From the NCBI GenBank assembly GCA_027563935.2, contig CM050449.1:13034501-13098500 (forward strand): a stretch of 64,000 nucleotides of DNA, in the 5' to 3' direction. Position numbers and translations under genes: made by a program. Of the stretch, positions 9,111 through 22,150 are shown one piece after another. This DNA comes from Costus lasius. Its lineage: Eukaryota > Streptophyta > Magnoliopsida > Zingiberales > Costaceae. The notes under the pieces are model-generated. The model worked only from the letters and a program-made list of their open reading frames with translations. It did not search any database and was not told where the DNA came from. Numbering within the stretch: the stretch's first letter is position 1; every line of letters starts with the position of its first letter.

Positions 9111-10150
9111 GTTATGACCCGAGCCTGCCTCATGCGGCGCATCTGACTCGTTCCAGGCCATAACCAAGCCAGGCCCAGGGGCTCCCCAATCCCGTTCCGG
9201 CTCCGTGTTACACCCGGACATATTACGTCTGCAGCGGGATTCGACCCCTGGACATGACCCTCACGAGTCATGACCCTTTAACCATCTGAGCTGGAGGCAG
9301 GCTCGGGTCATAACAAAAAAAAAAGGCGCCTTTTTTGTTATGACCCTCGTACGGGAGCAACATGGGCCTTGCCCAAGCTCATTCCGAGTCCATAACCAAG
9401 CCAGGCCTCGGGCCCAAATCCTGTTCCGGTTCCGTGTTACCCCCGGAAATATCACGTCTGCAGCAGGATTCGACCCTTGCCATTACCCTCACAAGCAATG
9501 GACCCTTAACCATCTGAGCTGCAGCTCAAATGGTTAAAGGGTCATGACTCGTGAGGGTCATGTCCAGGGGTCGAATCCCGCTGCAGACGTAATATGTCCG
9601 GGTGTAACACGGAGCCGGAACGGGATTGGGGAGCCCCTGGGCCTGGCTTGGTTATGGCCTGGAACGAGTCAGATGCGCCGCATGAGGCAGGCTCGGGTCA
9701 TAACAAAAAAAAAAGGCGCCTTTTTTGTTATGACCCTCGTACGGGAGCAACATGGGCCTTGCCCAAGCTCATTCCGAGTCCATAACCAAGCCAGGCCTCG
9801 GGCCGAAATCCTGTTCCGGTTCCGTGTTACCCCCGGAAATATCACGTCTGCAGCAGGATTCGACCCTTGCCATTACCCTCACAAGCAATGGACCCTTAAC
9901 CATCTGAGCTGCAGCTCAATGGTTAAGGGTCCATTGCTTGTGAGGGTAATGGCAAGGGTCGAATCCTGCTGCAGACGTGATATTTCCGGGGGGTAACACG
10001 GAACCGGAACAGGATTTGGGCCCGAGGCCTGGCTTGGTTATGGACTCGGAATGAGCTTGGGCAAGGCCCATGTTGCTCCCGTACGAGGGTCATAACATAC
10101 TAACAGATTTCACTTAGCACCTTACCCAAGTATGCGTTCTGATGAAAATG

Positions 10151-10260
10151 CTTTAAAGCATAACATCGTTCATCTTGCTCTATGAGCACTTCATCTTGTC
10201 AAGCACCAAGAAAACTAGTATAATGAGACAAAAGAAATTCAAGACATCCATATATCAGTA
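10151..10260 (-). repeat. RPS23 3'-side repeat, copy 1
   Basis: Lies 140-250 bases past the RPS23 stop codon, so probably in its 3' untranslated region or just beyond it. A diverged copy occurs at 12751-12862 on the other side of the gene, sharing GTTCATCTTGCTCTA, CTTCATCTTGT and AATTCAAGACATCC in the same order and orientation. Confidence 0.7.
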
Positions 10261-10401
10261 CAAACAAATAATTATTCAAAGAGAGATCCATAACACAAAT
10301 ATTGGAAATAGTTTGCAGGAAGATACTAACGGAGTAGGAGAAAATAAAAAGTTCTAGATATAAGTGGAACAAATGACTAAGTGGTTCATCCTGAAACTAA
10401 A

Positions 10402-12281
<1,880 letters not shown>

Positions 12282-12370
12282 CTTGTTCGATGCCGGCGGT
12301 CCCCTTCCACAATCCCTCCTCTCCCAGTGCTTGGGGCGTCGGAAAAAATCGAGTGCGGCGGGACAGTACG

Positions 12371-12379
12371 AAACCCTAG
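12371..12379 (-). promoter_or_regulatory. Telo-box of RPS23
   Basis: AAACCCTAG, about 90 bases upstream of the ATG. Plant ribosomal protein promoters commonly combine a telo-box with site II elements; site II motifs follow at 12465-12470 and 12544-12549. Confidence 0.6.
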
Positions 12380-12440
12380 TTAGTAGTTACAACCCTTAAA
12401 TAGTCGAAGAAACGAAGGTAAAGGCTGATCCATGAGTCAT

Positions 12441-12598
12441 TCTACCGGCCTCGTCTAATAGCCCGGCCCAGACGTGAATCCATAAACTACATTGTAGAAA
12501 AACTATTGATCCAAACCACTCTACTGGTCCAATCTAATAGCCCGGCCCAGACGTGAACTTCATACGCTGCATTATAGAAAAACGCTTAATCCAGTATC
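12441..12598. repeat. 79-bp direct duplication carrying site II motifs, RPS23 upstream region
   Basis: Two adjacent copies starting at 12441 and 12520 share CTAATAGCCCGGCCCAGACG and a following ATTRTAGAAAAA block. Each has one GGCCCA, which is TGGGCC on the gene strand, the site II core bound by TCP-type factors. The duplication therefore doubles the site II content of the promoter. Confidence 0.75.
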
Positions 12599-12750
12599 GC
12601 AGAAAACGCCAAACAGGTTGGATTGTGAATGTTAATGGAAGATCTATACACTGTACGATGACCCAACAAAGTTTGACCTTTCCAGATTTGATGCAATCGA
12701 GTTCATCATTCAATGGCGGTCCTGCAATCGAGTTGGGGCGGGAGGTCGGG

Positions 12751-12862
12751 CTTAAAGATTACACTGTTCATCTTGCTCTACGACGCTTCATCTTGTATAG
12801 CACTTGGGAAACTAATATCATAAGAAAAAATAAATTCAAGACATCCGTTATATCAATAATAT
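12751..12862 (-). repeat. RPS23 3'-side repeat, copy 2
   Basis: Diverged direct copy of 10151-10260, here upstream of the RPS23 promoter. It is best explained as the end of a lost tandem RPS23 copy. No coding exon of that copy remains. Confidence 0.65.
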
Positions 12863-12869
12863 ATGGCAA

Positions 12870-14551
12870 ATACGGATTCTCTTCAATTTAATTTTTATCT
12901 TAATAGAAATTTAGGTTGTATTTCTTTAAACGAAAAATTAAAAGAAAAGAATAAAAATACATACATTAAATTTAATCATATTTTTCTATTATATCCAATG
13001 TATTTTATTATTATTTCCTCTCGGTTTTTTTTTCTAAAGATTCTTAGTGAGATAAGTGTCTAAACTTGATGATTGATCTTAATTATAATATTTTTTATAT
13101 TTTTGTGTGTTTCTTACTAAAATTGTAGTTAAATGAGTAGCACAGAAAAAAATTAGTTAATTATAATATAAATATTGATATTAGTACAAGTTATTATAAG
13201 AATTATGTGTCTTCAAAAGTATTATTTGGATTGTTTGATGCTATAAGTTCATTAAACATGTCTCATGTGCAAATTTTGATTCATTATTAATCTTGCCATT
13301 ATTTCTAAAATCAAATGTTATAGAGAAGAATAAAATGTATGCTCGTGCTCATCCGTGGTAAAAAGTCTTGATTGTAGATAATTATGAAATTTACTGACTC
13401 AACATAATAAAATAAGGTCATCCTCCACTGCCGTGTCTTGCGCAGAATCGAGGAGAAGGACAAGTACTCCGTCATTGCAGGCAAAAGAGAAGAAGACAAT
13501 CGATCGCAGTCATATGTGCTCGAACGCGGAGCAGTTGGCGGCGCCCTATATTACTTATATCAACTCGATCTTCATGCCCCTACACGCCGCCGGGCGATGG
13601 CGGCAACAGCGGCGGTGAAGACGGCCGCGGGCGAAAGCGGGCCACAGGCGCCCTGTAGCTAGCTAGCTCATGTCGACAGCTAAACCGCTGGGCCATTCCA
13701 TTCGGAAAATTAACGCCTAGCCAGCAGCCGTCGCCGGCCTGCCTGCATGATGCACGTGAATAATGGTGACGTGCCTGAAGCACGTGAGGGGTTGGGGAAT
13801 CCAGAAAAGAAAAGGGGCGGGGGAATCGATCCTTTGCGTGTGGAAGGAGAGCGAGAAAGCGGAAAGCGGAAAGCGGCGAGGCCGGGCTCCACTTGGTCTC
13901 CTCCAAAATTCAAGCAGAAGATGAACGAGGCGGTGCGTGGCATGGGGCCGCTCCATGGATCGAGTCTCCGGTTTGATGCGTGCTTCCTGCCTTTCCCGAG
14001 GACCTAAATATTCCAGCCGTACCATCACATCACGACGCGTGTTTAGCTTCTTGTGCTTGCCAGATTGGGCCGAGCTCAATTAGATACGGTCAGCTGCATG
14101 CAGTTGTGCGGAATTAGGTGACCATGCTTGGTGCATGCATGCTGCACGTTAAATTACAAAACTTCTGTTGGATAATTGACTGATCATACAAAATTATTGA
14201 AAAAAAATAGCTCTAATCGTTTAGAATTTGCGAAGTACAAGGCATAGGCAGGCGCAGCACATCTTTGTAGCCGCCAAGCTAGCATGGATGCAGTACTAGG
14301 TTAGAGTATAGGGGAAGCCTAAGTCTTTGGTCTTTGGTCTTTGCTCCCGACAAAGAAGTCTGTCCCCACAGGCTCAAGAGTACTGTATGCCGCTGCATGC
14401 TCCGCCTATCTTTTTTCTCCCTTCATATCCTCCATCACCCTCGCCAGAACTCTTAGACACCGAAAATCCATTTGCTCCCCTCCTCGTACCTTCAAATTAA
14501 TCGACGTTCTCCTCCTACTTGCACTTGTGAAACGGCGCAGCTCCTCGTGCA
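12870..14551. other. Spacer between RPS23 and Dof
   Basis: AT-rich to about 13400, then a more GC-rich stretch to 14000 with several short open frames on both strands. The frame at 13438-13662 (74 codons) follows a possible AG acceptor, but I recognise no domain in it. The stretch 14300-14550 is pyrimidine-rich and probably holds the Dof promoter and leader. Confidence 0.5.
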
Positions 14552-15475
14552 ATGCAAATGTTCATGGACTCTCCCGACTGGCTAAAGGCAAGATCGTTAT
14601 TGCACAACGTACACAAGTAATCCCCATGAAATTACGTACGTAGCTCTATGATGAATTGTATATGATGCGCGCAGGTCATTGTACCGGAGGACATGGGCCG
14701 AACATACACTTCCTCCTCGCCGTCCAGCTGCGACCACCTGATCTCGTGCTCCAAGCCACCGGCCTTGGAGAAAAGGCTGCGGCCGCCGCACGACCAGGCC
14801 CTCAAGTGCCCCCGCTGCGAGTCCACCCACACCAAGTTCTGCTACTACAACAACTACAGCCTCTCCCAGCCGCGCTACTTCTGCAAGACCTGCCGCAGGT
14901 ACTGGACCAAGGGCGGCACCCTCCGCAACGTCCCCGTCGGCGGCGGCTGTCGCAAGAACAAGCGCTCCTCCGCCGCCGCTAAGAAAGCACCTGATCACCT
15001 GCTTCATAGTCCCTTGTTGTCTGAAGCAACCAGCAGTCTCCGCCAACCCTGCTTTCCTCTCGTTCAGCTGCCTCCACATGTCGATTTCATGGAGTGCAAG
15101 TACAACGATAATATTCTCCTGCTTGAGAACTCTGCGGATTGTCTCCACCTCATGGATGCCAAGTTAAGTGCGGGGATAGGGGAGCCGAGCCATGGGTTCG
15201 GCTCGGCCGGCTTGCATGACGTGAATGCGACTGGATTTACGATCGATGGGAATCATTGTGCGCTCATGGACGCTTGTCAGAGACTTGCACTCCCTTTCGA
15301 GGGGCACAAGGGGACAGATTTGAATGCTGTGGAGGTGAAGCCCGGCCAGAATGAGAGGCTTCTATCGATGGAGTGGCCAGCAGCTGATGTGGGGAGTGAG
15401 GCAATCGCCTTCTCCAATCATGGCCTCGGATTGTGGGCCGGACTGATGAACGGACATGGCTCCTCAGCCGTATGA
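14552..15475 (+). CDS. Dof-type zinc-finger transcription factor
   Basis: Plant-specific nuclear DNA-binding protein; Dof domains recognise AAAG cores. I propose two exons, 14552-14587 and 14675-15475, giving 278 residues. Exon 1 encodes [12 protein letters not shown]. It joins [11 protein letters not shown] across a short intron with a GC donor (AAAG then GCAAGA) and an AG acceptor. A short first exon with an Asp/Trp motif is typical of one Dof clade. If the intron is wrong, the ATG at 14693 gives 260 residues. The Dof finger spans residues 57-85 (Cys57, Cys60, Cys82, Cys85) and reads [20 protein letters not shown] onward, followed by the basic [20 protein letters not shown]. The RLRPPHDQ lead-in resembles the HCA2/Dof5.6 group. 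The C-terminal region is less conserved and I cannot assign it. Confidence 0.93.
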
Positions 15476-16219
15476 GTTAATTAGGGATACTTGTGTCCGA
15501 GTTTTTAATAATAATTAAGAATCATGAAATAGTAATTGATCTTCCGTTCTCAAGGAGTTGGAGCTGGTCATCGCATAGCTAGCTAGCTTGTGGGATCACC
15601 AAGCTAAGTGTTTAAATGATGCCTCTACTTGTTTCAATTCTTCTTTACTTCTCTTGTGGAAGTCTTTTAGTTACAGAATTATCTCTTGCTACCTACTTAG
15701 CATCTACATATGAAGATCTGCTATCACCATCTATTCACTTGTGCTAGATAGTTATGCATTCGTTTCAAGGAGGATGTAACATTACCTTCATTGGTTTTTA
15801 TGGAGCTTCTCTTAAAATTTTCGTGTGGTTAAATTGATTTAGTATTCAAGTTGGATCATAATGTATTTTGATGCACATTAGCAAACGGAAATTCAGATGG
15901 TACAATCAAATAATTAAAAAAAAAAAATCAATCTCCACTATCAATCTACGGTTAATAATGGTTTTCCATTAAAGGTGGAACACTAAGGCACAGCAGAGTT
16001 TCGACCCGCAGACCTCGTAAATGCCATGCCTCTACTATATGCATGACACCAGCTGTGAGGGTGAGTAAGATTGGTTTGGAGTAAAAGATCCACTCGGGAG
16101 CAACCGGATTGGAGTCGAGCGAAGGGATTAGTTATTGGGTTTGGGTTGGGACGCAGGTCTTGCCCCGGATCTACTTCCGAATGCCTCCAAGCGAGGCTCT
16201 GATGCAGGGACGCATGCCT
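15476..16219. other. Dof 3' region and spacer
   Basis: AT-rich sequence after the stop codon, then a GC-richer piece from about 15985 that looks like old transposon DNA. No gene recognised. Confidence 0.5.
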
Positions 16220-16359
16220 GGGAATCGGTATGTACGGTAGTAATCTACCATTAATATTGTTTTGAGATATGTGCCTGTTATAACATTCGAATGTGTGCAT
16301 AATATGCACACATCTCCAAGCAACGTTAACGGTAGATTGCTACCGTGCATACCGATCCC
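16220..16359. repeat. Hairpin element, MITE-like
   Basis: GGGAATCGGTATGTACGGTA near 16220 pairs with TACCGTGCATACCGATCCC ending at 16359, and the arms continue inward about 40 bases with mismatches. The loop contains the palindrome TGTGCATAATATGCACA. No target duplication could be set. Confidence 0.65.
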
Positions 16360-16449
16360 GTGTCTAGGACTGTTTTTTCCTACGGAGGCATGCAACTACC
16401 GCAAGGGAGTGGCTGAGGTGGTCAACTTCCCATTGGGTGCGAGTGCGAC

Positions 16450-17390
16450 AACAATGAAAAAATTTTCTAAGTATGAAGGCTGCCCAAGAATTCTGAGCAG
16501 CGCTCCCTTCGATTCGAATCGAATCCCAAAGTCTTCCGTTTTCACAAATTTTAAAAAAATAAATAGCAATAAATGACTCAATAAATAATTTTTTATTTTT
16601 TTTATATCTATGATCATGAATATTAAAAAAAATAATGGATACAATCTTCATAGTGGATATTTATTTATAATAGATATTTAGTTATAATATATTTTAAAAA
16701 TTGTGGAGACAATCTATTAAAAAAAGATCACAGATATAGTCTGCATGATCGTGGATATTAAAAAAAAATTATAAATATAGCTTGTGTGATCATGGATACA
16801 ACTTGCATGATCATGGATATTAAAAAAAGATCGTGGATATAGCTTGTGTAATCGTGGATATAATTTATATTATTATGGATGCAGCTTGCATTATCATGGA
16901 TACCGCCTACATTATCGTAGATATAGTCTATATTATTGTGGATGCAACCTACATTATCGTGGATATAGCCTACATGATCATGAATACAGCCTACATAATC
17001 ATGGATGCAGCCTATATTATCGTAGATGCAACCTATATTATCGTGGATGCAGTCTATATTATTTGTGGATGCAGCTTGTATTATCGTGGATATAGCCTGT
17101 ATTATTGTGGATGCAGCCTATATTATCGTAGATGTAGCCTATATTATCGTGGATGTAGCCTGCATGGATATCCATGATAATGGAGACTGTATCCACGATT
17201 TTTTTTAATATCCATGATCGTAGATAAAGTCTACTTGATTATGGATAAAAAAAAAATAGACGTTTGCTGAGCTATTTATTTTATTGAGATTCGTAAAAGC
17301 GAAAGACTTTAGGATTCAGTTTTCGAATCTAGGGGCACTACCTAAGAATTCTTGGTTAGCGGGGCTACCGAGGAAATTTTTTTGACAACA
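16450..17390. mobile_element. Element with long terminal inverted repeats around a minisatellite
   Basis: The left part (AAAAAATTTTCTAAG, CCAAGAATTCTGAGCAG, TTCGAATC) is matched in reverse at 17280-17390 (CTACCTAAGAATTCTTGG, TTCGAATC, AAATTTTTTTGAC), with similarity over about 150 bases or more. The exact ends and target duplication are unclear because another hairpin element abuts the right side. Confidence 0.6.
16780..17175 (+). repeat. 21-bp minisatellite
   Basis: Tandem units like TATTATCGTGGATGCAGCCTA repeat through this region with many single-base variants. Because 21 is a multiple of three, long open frames arise (16833-17177 encodes a repeating seven-residue pattern such as YIIVDAA). 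I see no reason to regard them as genes. Confidence 0.85.
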
Positions 17391-17397
17391 ACAGTTA

Positions 17398-17720
17398 AGC
17401 ACAATGGCCATTTGGCTACAAAATTTTTTTTTTGGATAAAAATATCCACAATGATCTACACGATGAGAGCTATCCAACGGTACCAATATCATCGTGGATG
17501 GATGTATTTATGATGAGAAATCTACATTACAAACATCGTGGATAGAATTACTATTACCATAGCACTTTCTATCTATGATATTTGTAATCTAGATTTTTTA
17601 TTATGGATATATTTATCTATGATAATATTGATACCGTTATATATATAGTTCTTATCGTGTAGACCATCATAGCTATTTTTATAAAAAAAATAAATTTATG
17701 ATGGCAAATGACCACTATGT
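17398..17720. mobile_element. Hairpin MITE with TTA target duplication
   Basis: The 323-bp element is almost entirely two inverted arms. Ends AGCACAATGGCCATTTGG and ACATAGTGGTCATTTGCC (complement of the right end) pair, flanked by TTA at 17395-17397 and 17721-17723. TTA duplication suggests the PIF/Harbinger group. It abuts the preceding inverted-repeat element. Confidence 0.7.
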
Positions 17721-17723
17721 TTA

Positions 17724-18720
17724 TCTTTTTCTTGTGAAGCTCTTTGCCTAGAAAATTTTTTCACAGAGAGGGTGGGGTAAAAAAAGCAGACGGTGGGGTT
17801 TGCGTTGAGAGCAAACAGACCGAAAAATTTTCCTAGGGACTACAAGCAAGGGGGACTACAATGGGCGACTTCATCTTATCCGGCGACTCGAGTTTTGGAC
17901 TCACCGGCGTTCTTTCTTGGACGAGGGACAAGAATGCAGCGGTTGTTTGGAGGTTTGCGCAGCCACTACTTGGATGAGGATCACTCAACGCTTCGACGAG
18001 AGGATACGGAGGCTTCATCCGGCGACGGACTAAGAGGATATCATTGGTCCTCTTAGGTAATCTTCTACACACAGTGAATTTCATTATTTCATTGTGCAGA
18101 ACTCGAGTGGAATTGAATTTGGCGTGTGGCCAACCTGAGAGGTTTTGTGTATTAACGAGTTTTAATCGAGTTGTTGGTATTGTCCTCTTGAAATCGGTGT
18201 GTTTTCATTGTTGTGTTGTAGTGTGATTTTGCGCATCGTGTTTCCGTAAGTGCGCTGTGAATTTTGTGTCGTCGTGTGGAATTTTGGTGATCAATCTCTT
18301 GAGTAGGATTTCCCATAAACTCTAGAGGTTGGGGACGGGCTGAACCATCGTCCCTCAACTTCGACGCCTCACCACTCTCCCTTGCGCTCAGCGTGTTGAA
18401 GGGGACGAGAGGCTTTACGAACTGAAGTTGGACGTGCACTTCTTCGCTGGCTGGGCGCGGCATCAAGTAGGGAAGACGAGCAAGTCTCGCACAAGGGGTT
18501 GCCCACTCGATGTTTGATCTTACGCTCGGCTCAAGTAACCTCAAGTGCTGGGTGCTTACGCAAATCCGGGGGACGTTGCGGGGATTTGGTTTCAAGCGCT
18601 GGGGGCGGTAAATCCATCGTGCCCAGAATTGTGTAAAGAGGGCTGACGGACGTACATCTGTGCCATCACCTCCTGATTTTCCAAAGGGAAAAATTGGGGT
18701 GTGATACAAAAGTTAATATC
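17724..18720. other. GC-richer stretch of unknown origin
   Basis: Composition differs from the AT-rich flanks. It ends near 18700 with AAATTGGGGTGTGATACA, reminiscent of the GGGGCGTGACA end of plant LTRs, so it may be part of an old solo LTR. I could not find the matching start. Open frames on the minus strand (18152-18709) look random. Confidence 0.4.
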
Positions 18721-19688
18721 ATTTTGAAGCACTGCGTAATAATTGCTATTGCCATAATTATTTGACTGTTGAGATTGTCTCAAAATGCCCTGTAGGACAT
18801 TATTATATTTTGTTCAACTGAAAGTCTCCGTATCATCATAATGCAGAGAGTGAAGTTCAATTTGAATTCAATATGATCTAAACAATTGAAATACGCACAT
18901 GTGATTGTGATTGGTGGTACATTAACGTTTGCTCCCAATACTGTTGTTTCAATTCAGGAAACTAGCAATTATTGTCACAAACGACTAGCAGTTAACAAGT
19001 TTGTTGTCAAATTAAATTTCTCAAAGATATGTGATTAACAATCATGTTAATCCCTTTCTTTGTTAAACCAGATATGAGGCTGTTGAATTACGTGATGGTG
19101 AGAAAGGGAAGTATCTTCGAAAGGGTGTTTCAAAAGCCATCAATATGTTTAACGAGAGGATATCTATAGCCTTGATTGGCATGGATCCCTTGCTCCAGTC
19201 ACAAATAGAACTCATGATAGACTTGGACAAAAGTGAGAATAAGGCAAGTTTCTTTCTCTATAGAAAATCTATTACATTGATAATCTATGTTTGTATTTCT
19301 TGGATTTTTGGGCAATTGGCTTCTTACATATTGTCTTTTAACTTATAGACTTAAAAACTCATTTTATTTCTATTGCAGCTGATCTTTCTTGCAAATTTTA
19401 TTTGCTAGGTTATGCATGCTATTTGATGATTAGACATCTTTAATTTGTTTGTTCCGTATGTTTCTTAGAGTATAAAAGGTGGTATTGAGTATTACAAAAT
19501 TTATGCGCAATCAGATTACTTTTTGCAGGCTGAACTTGTAGCAAATGCAATATTAGCGGTGTCAATTGCTGTTTGCAAAGCTGGTGCTGCTGAAAAAGAG
19601 GTAGTTTCATCCTGTCCGCCAGTTTTCTTGTTTCGTAAATCTTCACACATTCAATTTCTTATTTTGTACGCAGTTCCATTGTATAAAC

Positions 19689-20080
19689 CAAGGTTTGTAA
19701 TACCGGTCCGGCAACTCGGTTTGGTGAGCTGCCGGACTGGTACCGTACCATCAAACTGAGCACAGAACTAGAAAGCGTGGGTGGCAGCAGGCGAGCAACG
19801 GAAGGCATGGGCGGCTGTGGGCGAGCTGTGGAAATTGCCGCCAGAAGCTTGCTCTGGAAGCTTCGATCGAAGCTTATGGCGGCATGGGAAGGATCAAAGC
19901 TTCCGACGGCTTTCGCTGCTCTCCCGCTGCTGCCCACGCCTTTAGCTGCTCGCTTGCTGCTGCCCGAAACCGCCTACTACCTCCCTTCACCATCTGCCAC
20001 AGAGCCGTGCTCTGACGGTCATTCTGGACGGCAAGCGGATTAGTCCGTACCGGACTTACGGAACGATTTTCCAAACACTA
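19689..20080. mobile_element. Non-autonomous hAT element inside an enolase exon
   Basis: The 392-bp insertion is flanked by the 8-bp duplication GTATAAAC (19681-19688 and 20081-20088). Ends are CAAGGTTTG and CCAAACACTA, imperfect inverted repeats of hAT type; 8-bp duplications are characteristic of hAT. Joining the flanks restores the Leu-Tyr-Lys-His run of enolase. The interior is GC-rich and shows no transposase. Confidence 0.88.
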
Positions 20081-21151
20081 GTATAAACATATTGCCGATC
20101 TTTCTGGCAGAAGAAACAATTCTTCCTGTTCTAGTTTTCACGGTTATTAGTGATGGAAAACATGCCGGGAATAATTTGGTTGTTCAGGTCTACCCTATAT
20201 CAGTCCTCATTAGTAAACTAAATATCGTTCTTTTCTGCTAGACCTTGAAATTTATAAATGAGAGGCTATTAACATTCTTAGGTAGCTCACTGTCTTCAAT
20301 GATCTATCGATGAGTGCATGAAGTTGTATTTGTCATTGTACATTCTTTTGCTTTAAACCGTAATAAGTTTGATAATGTTACTGTGCACGTTGTAGGATGA
20401 TTATTATGATAAAATGTACACGCACTCCTACTTTATCAAACTAAGTATAAAGTGGGATAACTAATGATCTTTCCGTTGTCCAATACCATGACTTGTACAT
20501 ATATCACAAACCATAGTGTAGTTGCATACTAGAAAGTGATCCTTGTACGACAACACTAAGATAATACACAAGCTACAAATTTCTTGAAAATTTTTTGTTT
20601 CTACCTTATTCCACATTATAAAACTATAGAAAAGATCAAACTTATACATTATATATAGTGATGCAAATTTAAGTTTTTAATGAAAGTGATTGGAGAAGCC
20701 ACTTGTTAAAATGTATTACTCAAATTTAATCAAAATTTGATGGTATTATATAGTGTTAGCATATATTAAATAACAGTCACTGACCATCTAAACAAAAAGA
20801 TTGCTCGCAGAGGCTTACTGTTATTTTTGATTGATAGGTAATTCTTCAACTCCATCATCTAGTTTTATCATGATTTAGGTGCATGGCCATGTAATGAAAG
20901 CATTACTGCCACACACTTTTTTTTATTGATTATGTTATGGAAATTTTCAACTCTATCATACAACTTTGTGAAGATTTTGGTGCATGCATGATAAGACTTG
21001 TCAGTGAATGATGTGTATCAGATAGTCTTACCCCTGTCAAGAATTACTCGCTTTGGTTCAGATTTGTCCCTGAATGATTCACGAATTTGGAGTGCTTTTA
21101 TGTTTATGAGATTTTATTTTATACTTAAACATTTTTGCCCCTTCTTGACTA

Positions 21152-22150
21152 GAGAAAGTATGAAAACATCTCGTGTAGAACGATTATAGATTCTTAACAG
21201 AAGTTGCATGAAATATATTATTCTATTATGTCATTTATGATTGAGAATATATTGATTTCACATGCACTTTAGAATGATTTGCATCGTGAATGTGCCTATG
21301 ATTACTTGACATTCTTGACATGTTGAGCTTCCATTCAGTCTGAAGCTTTATGAACTTCACTTTCAACTTTAGCCTCTGTAATCTTAGAGATTTTGTATAC
21401 TTTGTCTCATACATGTAGCATGATATTGCCGACTTAAGAAAAGCATGAACTTGGAAACTGACAATATTTGAAAACTTAGGAAATTGTGCTTTTTCCAATT
21501 GATGCAAGTAATTTTCAGGAAGCAATGCAGATGGGTTCAAAAACATATCATCAATTAAAGGTATTGATTATTTTCCTACTGATTATGCTGTAACAATTCT
21601 CACCTGCAGTATTCTGTTTAAATTAAAGCTCACCTTTAATCCAATTGAAAATTTTCCCATGTTTTAGTGACTAGAGAAATTATGAAAACATCTCGTGTAG
21701 AAAGATTATAGATTCTAAATAGAAGTTGCAAGAAATATATTGTTCTTTCACATAATTTATGATTGAGAATATATTGATTTTACATGCACTTTTAGAATGA
21801 TTTGCAAATATGACAAACGTGTCTATCATTTACTTGAGATTCTTGACATGTTGATCTTCCATTCGGTCTGAAGCTTTATGAACGTTACTTTGAAATACTT
21901 AACTCATATTCATTTTTTATGTTCAATTTCAGCCCTTATAATCTTGGAGATTTTGTATATTTCGTCACATACATGTAGCATGATATTGCCGAAGTAAGAA
22001 GGCAAGAATTTGGAAACTGAGAATATTTGAAAACATAGGAAATTATGATTCTTTAATTGGTGTAAGTAGTTTTTGGGAAGCAATGCAGATGGGTTCGGGA
22101 ACATATCAACACTTAAAGGTACTGATTATTTTCCTGATTATTCTGATTAA
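21152..22150 (+). repeat. About 520-bp tandem duplication including one enolase exon
   Basis: GAAAACATCTCGTGTAGAA occurs near 21160 and again near 21680, and the following about 470 bases align throughout: intron sequence, then the exon with GAAGCAATGCAGATGGGTTC, then the donor. Copy 1 exon is 21480-21560, copy 2 is 22039-22118. Confidence 0.88.

Larger units (their letters stand above)
8492..10097. mobile_element. Block of alternately inverted SINE-like arms
   Basis: The 1606-bp block begins TGTTATGACC and ends GGTCATAACA and is flanked by TACTA (8487-8491 and 10098-10102), a 5-bp target duplication. Inside are about ten arms of one sequence, alternating in direction. Reverse arms: 8493-8678, 8719-8900, 9111-9293, 9337-9519, 9727-9909. 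Forward arms: 8679-8716 (only the head), 8901-9087, 9294-9314 (only the tail), 9520-9704, 9910-10096. Heads meet at GAGCTGCAGCTC. Tails meet at A-runs around GGCGCC. Two subtypes exist: arms ending near GTACGAGGGTCATAAC, and arms at 9111-9314 and 9520-9704 ending GGCTCGGGTCATAAC. The head looks tRNA-derived. It could be a SINE-derived palindrome or a foldback transposon. Confidence 0.8.

Noticed and set aside
8496..9996. Open frames of 60-150 codons in the inverted-arm block
   Set aside because: The same peptides recur on both strands because the arms are palindromic; they are by-products of the repeat.
13438..13662. 74-codon frame as an exon
   Set aside because: No recognisable domain, no partner exons, and overlapping frames of similar length on both strands.
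16833..17177. 114-codon open frame as a repeat protein gene
   Set aside because: It is produced by a 21-bp minisatellite; overlapping frames are open too, and no domain or splice signals support it.
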